Shown: positions 36,195 through 47,840, counted from the first letter of the stretch. The stretch: DNA of 64,000 nucleotides from Kangiella marina (GCF_039541235.1 NZ_BAABFV010000002.1:372001-436000), one strand, 5' to 3'. A program made the numbers and translations. Notes: generated from the sequence alone by a model not told the origin.

Positions 36195-37139
36195 ATGACT
36201 GATGATACTGAGCAAACATCGCAGGAGCATGAATTTGGTCCTGGCGCCTTATTGAAGCAAACTCGTGAAGAGCAAGGGCTTTCACTCGAGGAGGTTTCTA
36301 CTCGGCTTAAGCTAACGCTAACGGTTTTGAAAAAAATTGAAAGTGACGATTATGAAGGGGACTTACCGGTAACCTTCTATCGCGGTTATTTGAAAAATTA
36401 TGCCGAGTTGCTTGGACTTGATGAAGTGGATGTTAACGCTAACTTCAGCCAGTACTGTCAGAAAAACAATTTATTCAATCAGCCGCCGCCCAAGCTAGAA
36501 GGGTTTGAATTAGAGAAACCCTTTAACTCCAGTAACTGGGTTTTTAAAGTGATTACCTCCATTATTATCCTGGCTCTTTTATTTGCCATTTATTATGTGG
36601 TTGTTGAAAAAGAGTTGTGGAAAAAATTTGCTCCCGATAATGAGCAAGAGCAAAGTTTGGACATTGACGATACTGGATTACAGATCGAGCAAAGTAACCA
36701 GTCAGATACTCCATTAGAAACGGATGATCCCGTGAGTAATGACGACGCTTCTTCTGAATTGCTTATTGAAGAGGAGGAGCCGGAGGTTGAAGACAACAAG
36801 TCTGCTGATGACCTAAGAGAATCTTCGGGTGAACTTAGCTTAGAAAGCAATGCGCAAAATTCTCAAGAAACACCTCAGCCTAGTGCTGTTTCTGGTGGCA
36901 TTTTGGGCTTGAACTTTAGTGATGACTGCTGGGTGCGTATCGAAGATGGTGCTGGTAAAGTGTTAGCTCTTGGAATTAAGTCTGCCGGTTCTAGCTTGCA
37001 ACTATCCGGAGAAACCCCATATCACTTGACCTTGGGTAAGGCGTCAGCGGTACAATTAACTTATCAAGGCGAGTCTATCGATTTATCGGGCTATCCTGAC
37101 ACTCGTGCTGCTAAGCTAACACTAGGTAATGATGTTTAA
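36195..37139 (+). CDS. rodZ: Cytoskeleton protein RodZ
   Basis: Links MreB to the cell-wall elongation machine. Cytoplasmic N-terminal HTH (~14-80; LKQTREEQGLSLEEVSTRLKL), one transmembrane helix (~113-134), an acidic Ser/Asp/Glu linker (about 150-230) and the C-terminal DUF4115 beta-domain (LNFSDDCWVRIEDGAGK; TPYHLTLGKASAVQLTYQG). 314 residues. Confidence 0.94.
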   Translation: MTDDTEQTSQEHEFGPGALLKQTREEQGLSLEEVSTRLKLTLTVLKKIESDDYEGDLPVTFYRGYLKNYAELLGLDEVDVNANFSQYCQKNNLFNQPPPKLEGFELEKPFNSSNWVFKVITSIIILALLFAIYYVVVEKELWKKFAPDNEQEQSLDIDDTGLQIEQSNQSDTPLETDDPVSNDDASSELLIEEEEPEVEDNKSADDLRESSGELSLESNAQNSQETPQPSAVSGGILGLNFSDDCWVRIEDGAGKVLALGIKSAGSSLQLSGETPYHLTLGKASAVQLTYQGESIDLSGYPDTRAAKLTLGNDV

Positions 37140-37220
37140 TCGGTAACGTCTAACCCCCTAATAGTATGTTTAAATCAATTTCTTAGCCACTTAGTTGGTG
37201 GCAAGTGAGAACCTAGTAAT

Positions 37221-38363
37221 ATGAATAACCCTTCTTGGATTCAACGTCGACAATCACGTCAAATTATGGTGGGTAATGTGCCTGTGGGCGGCGATGCTCC
37301 TATCGCTGTGCAGAGTATGACCAATACTGATACTTGTGATGTTGATGCGACTGTTGGACAAATTCAAGCATTGGCAAATACGGGGGCCGATATCGTTCGA
37401 GTTTCCGTGCCCACGATGAAAGCGGCAGAAGCCTTTAAAGAGATTAAGAAGCGCTCTCCAGTCCCATTGGTGGCCGATATTCATTTCGATTACCGTATAG
37501 CGCTAAAAGTCGCCGAGTATGGCGTCGATTGCTTGCGGATTAATCCTGGCAATATCGGTGCGGAAGAGCGTGTTAAAGCGGTGATCGATGCAGCAAAAGC
37601 GCACAATATACCAATCCGTATTGGCGTCAATGCCGGATCGCTTGAGAAAGATCTTCAGGAAAAATACGGTGAGCCGACTCCTGAGGCTTTAGTTGAGTCT
37701 GCTTATCGACATATTGATATTCTTGAGCGCCATAACTTTAAAGATTACAAGATCAGCTTAAAAGCCTCTGATGTTTACATGACAGTTGCGGCTTATCGAA
37801 TTTTAGCGAAAGAAATCGATAATCCACTGCATTTAGGGATTACTGAAGCTGGAAGTTTCCGCTCGGGAACGGTTAAGTCATCAGTTGGACTTGGCATGTT
37901 ATTAGCTGAAGGTATTGGTGACACCATTCGTATCTCGCTGGCGGCCGATCCGGTTGAAGAAGTAAAAGTGGGCTATGACATCCTCAAAAGCTTAGGTCTG
38001 CGCCAGCGAGGCATTAATTTGATTGCTTGTCCTTCATGCTCTCGTCAGCAGTTTGACGTGATCAAAACGGTCAATGCCTTAGAGGAGCGCCTTGAAGACG
38101 TTAATGAGCATTTAGATGTCGCTGTTATTGGTTGTGTTGTTAATGGTCCAGGTGAAGCTAAGGAAGTCTCAGTGGGGCTAACGGGCGGTTTTAAGAAAAG
38201 CATGCTGTATCAGGATGGTGAGAAGAGCCATAAAGTGGCTAATGAAGACTTGGTGGATGAGTTGGAAGCTCGCATCAGGGCACAAATTGCCGCTAAAAAA
38301 GCACAAACCGACGCAAAAACCAAAGGTGCTCAGCAGTTACCTATCGAAGAAGTGAAGTCTTAA
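37221..38363 (+). CDS. ispG: 4-hydroxy-3-methylbut-2-en-1-yl diphosphate synthase
   Basis: [4Fe-4S] enzyme of the MEP isoprenoid pathway. N-terminal TIM-barrel ([18 protein letters not shown]) and cluster-binding cysteines in CPSCSRQ and [12 protein letters not shown]. 380 residues with a short Ala/Lys-rich C-terminal extension compared with E. coli (372). Confidence 0.97.
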   Translation: MNNPSWIQRRQSRQIMVGNVPVGGDAPIAVQSMTNTDTCDVDATVGQIQALANTGADIVRVSVPTMKAAEAFKEIKKRSPVPLVADIHFDYRIALKVAEYGVDCLRINPGNIGAEERVKAVIDAAKAHNIPIRIGVNAGSLEKDLQEKYGEPTPEALVESAYRHIDILERHNFKDYKISLKASDVYMTVAAYRILAKEIDNPLHLGITEAGSFRSGTVKSSVGLGMLLAEGIGDTIRISLAADPVEEVKVGYDILKSLGLRQRGINLIACPSCSRQQFDVIKTVNALEERLEDVNEHLDVAVIGCVVNGPGEAKEVSVGLTGGFKKSMLYQDGEKSHKVANEDLVDELEARIRAQIAAKKAQTDAKTKGAQQLPIEEVKS

Positions 38364-38491
38364 TTCCTTAAAGATTGGCTAATAACCTTATAATTTCTGA
38401 ATTTTCGGCGAAATAACTACTGTTTTTCGCCAAATTCGCTATAATTTCGCACTTTCATAAAAAATATCACCAGAACGAATCGGGATAGATT

Positions 38492-39766
38492 TTGGCGCAG
38501 AAAATTCAAGCAATTCGCGGCATGAATGACATTTTGCCGGAACAGACTCCATACTGGCACACATTAGAGGCGATCTTGCGCCGTCTAATGGATAGCTATG
38601 GCTATTCAGAGATACGCATGCCAATCGTCGAGAAGACTCAGCTGTTTAAACGAGCAGTCGGTGAAGTGACTGATATCGTTGAAAAAGAAATGTACACCTT
38701 TGAGGACCGTAACGGCGATAGCTTGAGCTTACGTCCAGAAGGAACGGCGAGTTGTGTCCGTGCAGGAATTGAACATGGCTTGTTGTATAACCAAGAGCAA
38801 CGGTTGTGGTATATGGGGCCCATGTTTCGCCATGAGCGCCCACAAAAAGGTCGCTATCGTCAGTTTCACCAGCTAGGCGTCGAAACTTTTGGTATCGCAA
38901 CGGCGGATGTCGATGCGGAGCTGATTCTAATGACAGCCCGTTTGTGGAAAGAATTGGGTTTAGCTGACTCAGTGCGATTAGAAATAAACTCGCTGGGGTC
39001 TAATGAGGCTCGAGCAGCTTATCGTGATAAGTTAGTGGCGTTTTTAGAGCCGATCAAAGATCAGCTGGACGAAGACAGTCAGCGCCGACTAACCACGAAT
39101 CCACTGCGTATTCTGGATAGCAAAAATCCAGAGGTTCAGGCGTTGGTCAAAGATGCACCAAAGCTGTCTGATCACTTGGACGCAGAATCCGAAGAGCACT
39201 TTAAGCAATTACGCAGAATGCTGGATGCCAATGGTATTCAATACGATATCAACACCAACTTGGTTCGTGGATTGGATTACTACAACCGCACGGTGTTTGA
39301 GTGGATCACCGATAAACTGGGAGCGCAAGGCACGATTTGTGCCGGTGGCCGCTATGATGGTTTAACCGAGCAGCTGGGTGGTCATGCGACGACAGCAAGC
39401 GGCTTTGCCATGGGTATCGAACGCATTGTTGCTTTGATGGAAGAGCTTGCGCCAATCGAGCCAACTTTAGCCGATATTTATATGGTGGCACTTGGTGATG
39501 CGGCTGAAATTAACTCAATCCAGCTTGCAGAAAAAATCCGCAATGAATTACCTCACGTCCGTGTCCGTAGTAATTTCGGTGGTGGGAACTTTAAGAAACA
39601 GTTTAAACGTGCTGACAAGAGTGGTGCTGGAATAGCGTTGGTTCTTGGTGAGCAAGAGGTGCAAGAGCAGACTATTGGTGTTAAGTTCTTGCGTGAACAA
39701 AAAGAGCAATTACAGTTGTCCCAGGCCGATTTGGTTGAGCAGCTGAAATCATTAATTAAACAGTAA
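38492..39766 (+). CDS. hisS: Histidyl-tRNA synthetase
   Basis: Class II synthetase, 424 residues as in E. coli. Motifs: [21 protein letters not shown] (motif 2), [15 protein letters not shown] (histidine-specific), GGRYDGL, and GFAMGIERI (motif 3). The start is TTG 38492, giving [17 protein letters not shown] hairpin GGCGAAA/TTTCGCC and a TATAAT (38440-38445) lie in the 128-bp gap after ispG, but no clear -35 accompanies it. Confidence 0.96.
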   Translation: MAQKIQAIRGMNDILPEQTPYWHTLEAILRRLMDSYGYSEIRMPIVEKTQLFKRAVGEVTDIVEKEMYTFEDRNGDSLSLRPEGTASCVRAGIEHGLLYNQEQRLWYMGPMFRHERPQKGRYRQFHQLGVETFGIATADVDAELILMTARLWKELGLADSVRLEINSLGSNEARAAYRDKLVAFLEPIKDQLDEDSQRRLTTNPLRILDSKNPEVQALVKDAPKLSDHLDAESEEHFKQLRRMLDANGIQYDINTNLVRGLDYYNRTVFEWITDKLGAQGTICAGGRYDGLTEQLGGHATTASGFAMGIERIVALMEELAPIEPTLADIYMVALGDAAEINSIQLAEKIRNELPHVRVRSNFGGGNFKKQFKRADKSGAGIALVLGEQEVQEQTIGVKFLREQKEQLQLSQADLVEQLKSLIKQ

Positions 39767-39783
39767 GAGTTAGGAGACCAGCG

Positions 39784-40416
39784 ATGGCTCAGTATGAAAC
39801 AGAAGAACAACAGGTCGAAGCGATCAAAACATTTTGGAAAGAAAACGGTAAAGCCATCATTTTAGGTGCGATTATCGGTTTCGGGGGTATTTTTGGTTGG
39901 GATTACTATAAAGACCACCAACAAACTCAAAGCGAACAAGCTTCAGCTCAGTATGCAGAAGCGGTGGATAGCATCGTTGCGGGTAGTAACGATCAGGCTC
40001 AATTCGTTGAAAAAGCGGAAGCGATCAAGCAAAACTTCAGCACTTCAAGCTACGCAGCTTTGGCAGCGATGAAATTGGCTGAACTAGAAGTTTCAAACGA
40101 GAATTTAGACGCTGCTGTGGAACAATTGCGCTGGGTTGTTGACCAAGGTAATGAGACCTTTACTCCAGTAGCACAGGTTCGTTTGGCTCGAGTTCTGTTG
40201 GCACAAGAAAAATACGATGCCGCGATTAGTCAGGCTGACTCAGTGACTGCGGAAGCATACCAGTCGAGTGCTTTATTGGTAAAAGGTGAAGCTCAACTCG
40301 CTAAAGGTAATCGTGAAGCGGCTAAGAATGCCTTCATAGAAGCACGTGATGCTTCAGCGGCTGCGGTTCACCCTTTGTTGGCGCTTCGCTTATCTGAGTT
40401 TGGGATCGAAAAATAA
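39784..40416 (+). CDS. yfgM: YfgM-family ancillary protein of the Sec/BAM region
   Basis: A 210-residue single-pass inner-membrane protein (UPF0070). Helix about 21-39 (AIILGAIIGFGGIFGWDYY), then periplasmic TPR-like repeats. E. coli YfgM associates with the SecYEG translocon and PpiD, and the gene sits between hisS and bamB just as here. Confidence 0.93.
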   Translation: MAQYETEEQQVEAIKTFWKENGKAIILGAIIGFGGIFGWDYYKDHQQTQSEQASAQYAEAVDSIVAGSNDQAQFVEKAEAIKQNFSTSSYAALAAMKLAELEVSNENLDAAVEQLRWVVDQGNETFTPVAQVRLARVLLAQEKYDAAISQADSVTAEAYQSSALLVKGEAQLAKGNREAAKNAFIEARDASAAAVHPLLALRLSEFGIEK

Positions 40417-40467
40417 TTAATACGATAATTCGTTTAGCGACGACTATTCTTCAACACAGGATACAGT

Positions 40468-41631
40468 ATGACATTTAATGTTAAATCAAAATTATTAACT
40501 TCATTAGCGGCGTGCGTATTACTAGCTGCTTGCTCTGACGAAATCGTGAATGAGCCGACTGAGCTTGATGATGTCGAGTCACAGTTTGAGATCGACGTCC
40601 GTTGGTCTGAGTCTGTGGGCGAAGGAGCCGATGATAAGTTTAATGATTTAACACCAGCGGTTTGGAATAACTACATTATCACTGCTGATATTGAGGGACT
40701 GGTCACTGCATTTGATCGTGAGTCTGGTGATATTCAGTGGGAAGTGCAGTTAAACGAGCCTTTGTCAGGCGGAATTAGTGCGAATGCGGGCTTAGTCGCT
40801 ATTGGCTCTAAAAAAGCAAAAGTTATTGTGCTTAACGTTGAAGATGGTAGTGAGTTATGGCGTGCTGATGTTTCTAGTGAGGTTTTAGCCAAGCCAGCTA
40901 TCGAAGGCACCAAAGTTATCGTCAGAACTGCGGATGGTCGTATTTTCGCATTAGATAGCACCGACGGTGACCAAGAGTGGTTCTATGACCGTGTTATCCC
41001 AAGCCTAACGATTCGTGGTACCTCAGCACCTTTAGCCACAAACGGTATTGTGCTGACAGGCTTTGCTAACGGTAAGTTAGCGGCTTTTAATATTGATTCT
41101 GGTGATCTGTTGTGGGAACAGCGCGTATCGTCGCCTCGTGGTAGCTCGGATATTTCGCGTATTGTTGATGTGGACACCACACCGGTTCTGTACGGAAACA
41201 CACTGTATGGAGCGGGCTATAATGGCTTCGCTATCGCCATGGATTTAACCAATGGTCGTTATTTATGGCGTGAAGAATTATCAACGGTAAAAGACTTGCT
41301 GGTTGATACGCTGCGAGTGTATGCAGTGACTACCGACGGTACTGTGGTTGCGATTAATCGTACGACAGGTGATGTTGCTTGGAAACAAGAAGGTCTAAAA
41401 TACCGTAGTCCGACAGCGGCCGCCGAACTGGGTGATAATCTGGTCGTTGGTGACTTTGAAGGTTATGTCCACTTTTTAGATAAGTCTTCGGGCGAGTTTG
41501 TGGCGCGTGATCATTTAGATGATTACGGCTTTGCGCACAAACCTATTGTTACTGATGATGAAGTGATTCTGACCAGTCGTTTTGGTTTTATGTATGTCTT
41601 CAACAAAGTTGAAGAAGATTCTGACGAGTAA
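40468..41631 (+). CDS. bamB: Outer-membrane assembly factor BamB
   Basis: Lipoprotein (lipobox LAAC, Cys22) with an eight-bladed PQQ-type propeller (repeats such as [39 protein letters not shown]). Part of the BAM complex inserting beta-barrels. 387 residues; der follows 5 bp later. Confidence 0.96.
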   Translation: MTFNVKSKLLTSLAACVLLAACSDEIVNEPTELDDVESQFEIDVRWSESVGEGADDKFNDLTPAVWNNYIITADIEGLVTAFDRESGDIQWEVQLNEPLSGGISANAGLVAIGSKKAKVIVLNVEDGSELWRADVSSEVLAKPAIEGTKVIVRTADGRIFALDSTDGDQEWFYDRVIPSLTIRGTSAPLATNGIVLTGFANGKLAAFNIDSGDLLWEQRVSSPRGSSDISRIVDVDTTPVLYGNTLYGAGYNGFAIAMDLTNGRYLWREELSTVKDLLVDTLRVYAVTTDGTVVAINRTTGDVAWKQEGLKYRSPTAAAELGDNLVVGDFEGYVHFLDKSSGEFVARDHLDDYGFAHKPIVTDDEVILTSRFGFMYVFNKVEEDSDE

Positions 41632-41636
41632 TTTTT

Positions 41637-43052
41637 ATGCTTCCTGTTATCGCGCTCGTTGGTCGTCCCAACGTTGGCAAATCTACGCTATTCAATCGAC
41701 TGACCAAGTCGCGCGATGCCCTTGTAGCTAACCTTCCAGGCTTAACTCGTGATCGTCAATACGGTCAGGCGAAGTTAAATGGACAGCCCTTTATCGTCGT
41801 TGATACTGGTGGTATCGCTGGTGACGAAGAGGGGATTGATGACTTAATGGCGAAACAATCGCTACAAGCGGTTGAAGAAGCTGACATCGTTTTGTTCATG
41901 GTTGACGCCAGAACTGGTATGACGGCGGCTGATGAGTATGTTGCTGAGCAATTACGTCGTGAGCAAAAACCTGTAATTTTAGTGGTCAATAAGATTGATG
42001 GTGTGCATGCGGATGCTGCATTAGCCGACTACTATAGTTTTGGTTACAGCAATATTTTAGGCATAGCAGCCGAGCATGGTCGTGGCGTTTCGGCGCTGAT
42101 AGATAATGTTCTCGACAGCCTTGAATTAGAGCCAGTCAACGAAGAAGAGCAAACCATTGAAGAGCTTGAAGCTCGTGGCTTGAAACTTGCCGTAGTTGGG
42201 CGTCCGAATGTTGGTAAATCAACCCTGATTAATCGTTTTCTCGGTGAAGAGCGAGTGGTGGTTTTCGATATGCCGGGAACCACTCGTGACAGTATTTACA
42301 TTGAGATGGAGCGACGAGGCAAACCTTATACCTTGATTGATACCGCTGGTGTTCGACGCCGCGGCAAGGTCAAAGAAACCGTCGAAAAGTTTTCCGTGCT
42401 TAAAACGTTGCAAGCTATTGGTGATGCAAACGTTGTGGTCATGGTCATGGACGCTCGCGAGCCGATTACGGATCAAGATTTAAGTCTTGTCAGCCACATT
42501 ATTGATGCTGGCCGCTCGATGGTGATAGCGATTAACAAATGGGATGGCATGACCGAAGAGCAGCGCGATGACGTTAAGCTAGAAATCGATCGACGTTTAG
42601 GCTTTGTAGACTTCGCCCGAATTCACTTTATTTCAGCGTTGCATGGCTCTAACGTTGGCCACTTGTGGGAATCCGTTGATGAGGCGTGGGAAAGCGCTTT
42701 AATTGAAATGTCGGCATCTCAATTAACTCGCTTGTTAGAGCAGGCTTATGAACGTCATCAGCCCCCAGCAATTAAAGGCCGACGGATAAAGCTTCGCTAT
42801 GCGCATCCGGGTGGGCACAATCCACCATTGATCGTTATTCATGGTAAGCAAGTGAGTAAGTTACCGGAAAGCTATAAACGTTACTTGGTGAACTTCTACC
42901 GCAAAAAACTTAACCTAATTGGCACGCCTATCCGGCTTGAGACTAAAGAAGGGGATAACCCTTTCGCAGACAAAACCAACAAAAGTCGTGAGCTTTCCCG
43001 CCGTCAGCGCTTGAAGAAAAAGCGCGCCATTAAAAAGTTCGGGAAGAAATAA
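41637..43052 (+). CDS. der: Ribosome-assembly GTPase Der (EngA)
   Basis: Two consecutive GTPase domains, each with GRPNVGKST (G1), DTGG or DTAG (G3) and NKID or NKWD (G4), plus the C-terminal KH-like domain ([21 protein letters not shown]). Needed for 50S subunit assembly. 471 residues, ending in a Lys/Arg-rich tail. Confidence 0.97.
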   Translation: MLPVIALVGRPNVGKSTLFNRLTKSRDALVANLPGLTRDRQYGQAKLNGQPFIVVDTGGIAGDEEGIDDLMAKQSLQAVEEADIVLFMVDARTGMTAADEYVAEQLRREQKPVILVVNKIDGVHADAALADYYSFGYSNILGIAAEHGRGVSALIDNVLDSLELEPVNEEEQTIEELEARGLKLAVVGRPNVGKSTLINRFLGEERVVVFDMPGTTRDSIYIEMERRGKPYTLIDTAGVRRRGKVKETVEKFSVLKTLQAIGDANVVVMVMDAREPITDQDLSLVSHIIDAGRSMVIAINKWDGMTEEQRDDVKLEIDRRLGFVDFARIHFISALHGSNVGHLWESVDEAWESALIEMSASQLTRLLEQAYERHQPPAIKGRRIKLRYAHPGGHNPPLIVIHGKQVSKLPESYKRYLVNFYRKKLNLIGTPIRLETKEGDNPFADKTNKSRELSRRQRLKKKRAIKKFGKK

Positions 43053-43058
43053 TACTAC

Positions 43059-43089
43059 AAGAAGTAAGTCTTATTCAGGCTTACTTCTT
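43059..43089. terminator. Bidirectional terminator between der and xseA
   Basis: AAGAAGTAAG (43059-43068) pairs perfectly with CTTACTTCTT (43080-43089). It overlaps the last codons of xseA and lies 7 bp after the der stop. Confidence 0.65.
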
Positions 43090-44420
43090 ACCTCCCCATC
43101 ACTAAATTTGGTCACTAAAGCCTTTGCTTTCTTAGCTGCTTTAGCACTCCTTAAAGCCTTTCCATCCTCGTCAGTGGTAATCGTATAGCCTCGTTCAAGT
43201 GTTGCTAATGGGCTGATATCGTGAAGTTTTTGTGCGCTCAGTGCGAAGTGCTGCTTAAACTCTTTAAGTTGTTGATTCATGGCTTGATGTAATTGTTTGT
43301 GCCACGAGCTCAGTTTGTCTTGGGAGTCCTGTAAATGCTTTTGTGGCTTGTAACTGTTTAGCCTCGTTATTGAGTTTTTCAGGACGGTTTTTTGGTTTTC
43401 GAGGTAGCGCGCTTGGGCACTGATAAGCTGCTTAATAAGGCGCTCAAGATCCGTTTGGCTTTGAGCCAGCCGTTGTTTGGGGTGAACAATTCTTGAGGTC
43501 AGTTTATCCAGCTTGGCTTGTTCGATCTGCAGCTTATGCTGAAACTCATTGGTCAAGCGACGCTCAAACGTTTGAAACTTATGGATGATATCAACGCGGT
43601 TAGGAACGAGTAGCTCGGCGGCTGCTGATGGGGTCGGTGCTCTTAAATCTGCCACTAAGTCACTGATCGAAGTATCGACTTCATGACCTACTGCTGAAAC
43701 CACTGGAGTCGCGCTGCTTCGGATAGCTCGAGCAAGCTTTTCATCATTAAAACACCACATATCCTCTAAGGAACCCCCGCCACGGGTAACCAACAATACG
43801 TCACACTCAGCCCGCTCATTGGCAATATTAAGTTGCTCAATAATGGTTTTTGCGGCTTTTTCTCCTTGGACCTGAGTCGGGTAGATCATTACCGGAACCT
43901 GAGGCATGCGGCGTTTTAGTACGGTTAATACATCACGTATGGCAGCACCTGTGGGTGAGGTAATGATGCCGATTTTATTGGGTAGTGTTGGGATAGGTCG
44001 CTTTAGCTCTTCGGCAAATAACCCTTCGTTGTTGAGCTTTTCCTTGAGGCGGTTAAAGGCAATTTGTAAGGCGCCTTCGCCTGCAGGCTCCATGTATTCG
44101 CCAATCAGTTGTAAGTCACCTCGTGGCTCATACAAGCTGATTTTGGCGCGCATTAGCACTTGTTGTCCGTCTTCGGGAGTAAACCTGACACTACGGTTTC
44201 GATTCTTGAACATGGCGCAACGCAGCTGTGAGTCAGCATCCTTTAGCGTGAAGTACCAGTGACCAGAGCGTGGCGTGGCTAAGTTTGAAATTTCACCCGT
44301 GATCCAGATTTGACCAATCTCGCTTTCGAGTTGGCGACGGACGTTTAGCGCCAATTCTGTGACACTATAGACTTTGCGTTGTTCGGTTGGTTCTTGCGGC
44401 TGTAATATTGGTTGTATCAT
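43071..44420 (-). CDS. xseA: Exodeoxyribonuclease VII large subunit
   Basis: Degrades single-stranded DNA with XseB. N-terminal OB fold (YSVTELALNVRRQLESEIGQ; GEISNLATPRSGHWYFTLKD), catalytic core (GIITSPTGAAIRDVLTVLKRR; LVTRGGGSLEDMWCFNDE; VGHEVDTSISDLVADLRAPTPSAAAE), then a long coiled coil. 449 residues. Divergent from guaB as in E. coli; the small subunit is not in this window. Confidence 0.96.
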   Translation of the reverse strand: MIQPILQPQEPTEQRKVYSVTELALNVRRQLESEIGQIWITGEISNLATPRSGHWYFTLKDADSQLRCAMFKNRNRSVRFTPEDGQQVLMRAKISLYEPRGDLQLIGEYMEPAGEGALQIAFNRLKEKLNNEGLFAEELKRPIPTLPNKIGIITSPTGAAIRDVLTVLKRRMPQVPVMIYPTQVQGEKAAKTIIEQLNIANERAECDVLLVTRGGGSLEDMWCFNDEKLARAIRSSATPVVSAVGHEVDTSISDLVADLRAPTPSAAAELLVPNRVDIIHKFQTFERRLTNEFQHKLQIEQAKLDKLTSRIVHPKQRLAQSQTDLERLIKQLISAQARYLENQKTVLKNSITRLNSYKPQKHLQDSQDKLSSWHKQLHQAMNQQLKEFKQHFALSAQKLHDISPLATLERGYTITTDEDGKALRSAKAAKKAKALVTKFSDGEVRSKPE

Positions 44421-44444
44421 GCTGAAAATCGCGTGAATTAGTTA

Positions 44445-44474
44445 TTTACCTTAATGGTGGAGACACGTTATAAT
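44445..44474 (+). promoter_or_regulatory. Probable guaB promoter
   Basis: TTTACC (44445-44450) and a perfect TATAAT (44469-44474) with an 18-bp spacer. A small hairpin GTCAGC/GCTGAC (about 44490-44510) lies in the resulting ~55-nt leader. Confidence 0.5.
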
Positions 44475-44534
44475 AACGCGCTTCATCTAGTCAGCGCCTG
44501 TCGTGCTGACGCTAAATAATACGTGGTACACCCT

Positions 44535-45995
44535 ATGCGTATTATAGAGGAAGCTCTAACCTTTGACGATGTTTTATTAGTACCAGGACATTCTACCGTC
44601 CTTCCAGCCGATGCTGACCTGCGTACTAAAATCACCCGTGAGTTCGCTCTAAATATTCCACTTGTTTCCGCTGCGATGGATACTGTGACAGAATCAAGTC
44701 TTGCTATTGCGTTGGCGCAAGAAGGTGGGATGGGCTTCATTCACAAGAATATGTCTATCGAGCAGCAAGCTGAACATGTTCGCCGCGTGAAAAAATTCGA
44801 AAGCGGTATCGTTAGCGATCCGATTACTGTTACTCCTGATACAACTATTGGCCAGTTAAAGCAAATGACGGCTCAACATGGTATTTCAGGGATGCCGGTA
44901 GTAGAAGGTGATCAGCTGGTCGGTATCGTGACCAACCGTGATATTCGATTTGAAACTCGTGATGGACAGCCTGTATCGTCGGTTATGACGCCAAAAGAGC
45001 GCCTTGTAACTGTACAGGAAGGCGCCAGCCAGGAAGAAATCCTAGACAAGTTACACAGCAACCGAATCGAGAAGCTTTTGGTCGTTAACGACAACTTTGA
45101 CCTTAAAGGCTTAATCACCGTTAAAGATATTAATAACGCTGAAACCAAGCCAAATGCTTGCAAAGACCGCTATGGTCATTTACGTGTTGGTGCCGCTGTC
45201 GGTACTGGCGCAGAAACGCCAGATCGAGTGTCAGCGATCATTGAAGCAGGTGTAGACATCATTTTGGTTGATACCTCTCATGGTCATTCACAAGGCGTAT
45301 TGGATCGCGTTAAGTGGGTTAAAGAAAATTACCCAGACAAACAAGTGATTGGTGGAAACGTTGCCACTGGTGCTGGCGCTCGTGCGTTAGTTGATGCTGG
45401 TGCTGATGGCGTTAAGGTCGGTATTGGCCCAGGCTCAATTTGTACCACGCGTATCGTGACTGGCGTTGGTGTTCCACAAATCTCAGCCATTTCAAGCGTG
45501 GCGAAAGAGCTTGAAGGTACTGGGATTCCATTTATCGCAGACGGCGGTATCCGCTTCTCTGGTGATATGTGTAAAGCTATCGCTGCTGGTGCTTACAGTG
45601 TGATGGTTGGCTCGATGCTAGCCGGTACAGAAGAAGCTCCGGGCGAAGTTGAGTTATATCAGGGACGTTCTTACAAGTCATACCGCGGTATGGGCTCTTT
45701 AGGTGCGATGTCACAAAAGAATAGCTCAGCGGATCGTTATTTCCAAAGCTCAAATGCAGCGGATAAATTAGTGCCAGAAGGTATCGAAGGTCGTGTGCCT
45801 TACAAAGGTTATATGACATCAATCGTTCATCAGATGATGGGTGGTTTACGTTCAAGTATGGGCCTAACCGGCTGTAAAACGATTGAAGACGTTCGTACTA
45901 AAGCGCAGTTTGTTCGAGTAACGAGTGCGGGCATGAGTGAGAGTCATGTGCATGATGTTTCGATTACTAAAGAGGCGCCAAACTATCAAGTCTAA
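44535..45995 (+). CDS. guaB: IMP dehydrogenase
   Basis: NAD-dependent oxidation of IMP to XMP, the committed step to GMP. N-terminal [15 protein letters not shown], two CBS domains (~92-205), catalytic Cys303 in [18 protein letters not shown], and the flap [14 protein letters not shown] start at ATG 44535 ([12 protein letters not shown]) by comparison with the family; GTG 44523 would add four residues. 486 residues. guaA follows after a structured 242-bp gap. Confidence 0.97.
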   Translation: MRIIEEALTFDDVLLVPGHSTVLPADADLRTKITREFALNIPLVSAAMDTVTESSLAIALAQEGGMGFIHKNMSIEQQAEHVRRVKKFESGIVSDPITVTPDTTIGQLKQMTAQHGISGMPVVEGDQLVGIVTNRDIRFETRDGQPVSSVMTPKERLVTVQEGASQEEILDKLHSNRIEKLLVVNDNFDLKGLITVKDINNAETKPNACKDRYGHLRVGAAVGTGAETPDRVSAIIEAGVDIILVDTSHGHSQGVLDRVKWVKENYPDKQVIGGNVATGAGARALVDAGADGVKVGIGPGSICTTRIVTGVGVPQISAISSVAKELEGTGIPFIADGGIRFSGDMCKAIAAGAYSVMVGSMLAGTEEAPGEVELYQGRSYKSYRGMGSLGAMSQKNSSADRYFQSSNAADKLVPEGIEGRVPYKGYMTSIVHQMMGGLRSSMGLTGCKTIEDVRTKAQFVRVTSAGMSESHVHDVSITKEAPNYQV

Positions 45996-45998
45996 CTT

Positions 45999-46105
45999 GT
46001 TAAAGTGTTCAATCTCGTTGTTAAATCAATTTGAATGTTTGCTCATTTGTAAAAACACAAACTTCGCAAATTACAATTGATTTAACTCGACCTTGAACAT
46101 TTTTC
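45999..46105 (+). repeat. Covarying-stem hairpin element, copy E (nested, ending in T-run)
   Basis: GTTAAA starts 3 bp after the guaB stop. Outer arms 46002-46012 with 46093-46103 (one wobble). A perfect 12-bp middle stem GTTAAATCAATT/AATTGATTTAAC (46020-46031 with 46075-46086). An inner TTTGT/ACAAA (46046-46050 with 46057-46061) preceded by TCA and followed by CTTC. It ends ATTTTTCC exactly like copy F after queE. Confidence 0.7.
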
Positions 46106-46146
46106 CTGAGTTATACATAGAGTGACTGTTAGAAGTCGGATAAGCC

Positions 46147-46208
46147 AAGCCGCAGATTATAACTGCGGCTTTTTGATTTTTTTCAACTGTGGGAAGTCGT
46201 CCCGCAGT
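46147..46208 (+). terminator. Terminator and second hairpin ahead of guaA
   Basis: AAGCCGCAG (46147-46155) with CTGCGGCTT (46163-46171) and a T-rich tail form an intrinsic terminator. A second stem ACTGTGGGA/TCCCGCAGT (46186-46194 with 46200-46208, one wobble) follows, ~30 bp before the guaA ATG. The arms can also cross-pair (CTGCGG with the later CCGCAG). Confidence 0.65.
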
Positions 46209-46237
46209 GTGAGTAGCTAACCTAGAAAGGTAAGAAG

Positions 46238-47815
46238 ATGCAAACAGATATTCATGATCATCGTATATTGATTTTGGACTTTGGTTCTCAGTACACACAA
46301 CTGATTGCACGACGTGTTCGTGAAATTGGCGTTTACTGTGAGTTGGTGCCTTTCGATGTTAGCGACGACTATATTCGTGAGTTTAATCCTCAAGGTATCA
46401 TCTTGTCAGGTAGTCCCGAATCGGTTTCTGGCGAGGGCACACCGCGAGCACCAGAACTTGTTTTTGAGCTAGGCATTCCAGTACTGGGTATTTGCTATGG
46501 CATGCAAACCATGGCGTATCAGTTTGGTGGCAAAGTAGGTGGTTCTGAAAAGCGTGAGTTCGGTTACGCAGAAGTTTTTATCAATACCCCGAATAAATTA
46601 TTGGATGGTATCGAGGATCGGTTCAATACAGAAGGTAAGGCGTTGCTCGACGTTTGGATGAGTCACGGCGACAAGGTTCTTGAAGTTCCAGAAAGTTTTG
46701 AAGTCATCGCTTCTAGTGAAAATGCACCTATCGCGGCAATAGCTCATAAAGAAAAACCGTTCTATGGCATCCAATTCCACGCAGAAGTGACTCACACCAA
46801 GCAGGGCGGACGCATGTTGGAGCGCTTTGTCACAGAAATTTGTGGCTGTGAGCGTTTATGGACGGCGGAAAATATCATTGACGACGCTATTGAGCAAATC
46901 AAAGAACAGGTCGGTGATGATGAAGTTGTTTTAGGTTTATCCGGCGGCGTTGACTCATCAGTGACAGCCATGCTTTTGCACCGAGCAATCGGTAAAAATT
47001 TGACCTGTGTTTTTGTTGATAATGGTCTATTACGTTTAAACGAAGCTGATCAAGTGATGGCGATGTTTGGTGACAACTTTGGTTTAAACATTATTCGCAT
47101 TGATGCTGAAGATCGTTTCTTAAATGAGCTAAAAGGCATCGATGAACCAGAAGCTAAACGCAAAATTATCGGCAAAGTGTTCGTTGATATTTTTGACGAA
47201 GAATCTAAGAAGTTAACCAATGCTAAGTGGTTGGCCCAAGGCACGATTTATCCTGACGTTATTGAGTCAGCAGGCGCCAAAACAGGCAAAGCTCATGTCA
47301 TCAAGTCGCACCACAACGTCGGCGGCTTACCAGAAACCATGGAACTTAAGCTTGTTGAGCCTTTGCGTGAACTCTTCAAGGACGAAGTGCGCAAAATTGG
47401 TCTAGAGCTAGGCTTACCCTACGACATGCTATACCGCCACCCATTCCCAGGGCCCGGTCTAGGCGTTCGTATTCTCGGTGAAGTTAAGAAAGAGTACGCG
47501 GACTTATTACGTCGTGCGGACGCGATTTTTATCGAAGAATTGTACAAGCATGACTTGTACCATAAAACCAGTCAGTCGTTTACCGTATTCTTGCCAGTAC
47601 GTTCTGTAGGCGTGATGGGTGATGGTCGTAAATATGACTATGTTGTCGCATTGCGAGCCGTAGAGACTATCGACTTTATGACTGCTCGTTGGGCTCACTT
47701 GCCGTATGAGTTCTTGGAGCATGTCTCCGGTCGTATTATTAACGAAGTTGATGGGATTTCACGAGTTACTTATGATATTTCGTCGAAGCCACCAGCTACT
47801 ATTGAGTGGGAGTAA
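46238..47815 (+). CDS. guaA: GMP synthase (glutamine-hydrolysing)
   Basis: XMP to GMP. N-terminal class I glutamine amidotransferase with Cys86 in GICYGMQ and the His/Glu of [11 protein letters not shown] pyrophosphatase domain with LSGGVDSSV near residue 232; C-terminal dimerisation domain. 525 residues, the E. coli length. AAAGG site before the ATG. Confidence 0.97.
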   Translation: MQTDIHDHRILILDFGSQYTQLIARRVREIGVYCELVPFDVSDDYIREFNPQGIILSGSPESVSGEGTPRAPELVFELGIPVLGICYGMQTMAYQFGGKVGGSEKREFGYAEVFINTPNKLLDGIEDRFNTEGKALLDVWMSHGDKVLEVPESFEVIASSENAPIAAIAHKEKPFYGIQFHAEVTHTKQGGRMLERFVTEICGCERLWTAENIIDDAIEQIKEQVGDDEVVLGLSGGVDSSVTAMLLHRAIGKNLTCVFVDNGLLRLNEADQVMAMFGDNFGLNIIRIDAEDRFLNELKGIDEPEAKRKIIGKVFVDIFDEESKKLTNAKWLAQGTIYPDVIESAGAKTGKAHVIKSHHNVGGLPETMELKLVEPLRELFKDEVRKIGLELGLPYDMLYRHPFPGPGLGVRILGEVKKEYADLLRRADAIFIEELYKHDLYHKTSQSFTVFLPVRSVGVMGDGRKYDYVVALRAVETIDFMTARWAHLPYEFLEHVSGRIINEVDGISRVTYDISSKPPATIEWE

Positions 47816-47840
47816 ATTTATCTTTTTGGAATAATACTTC

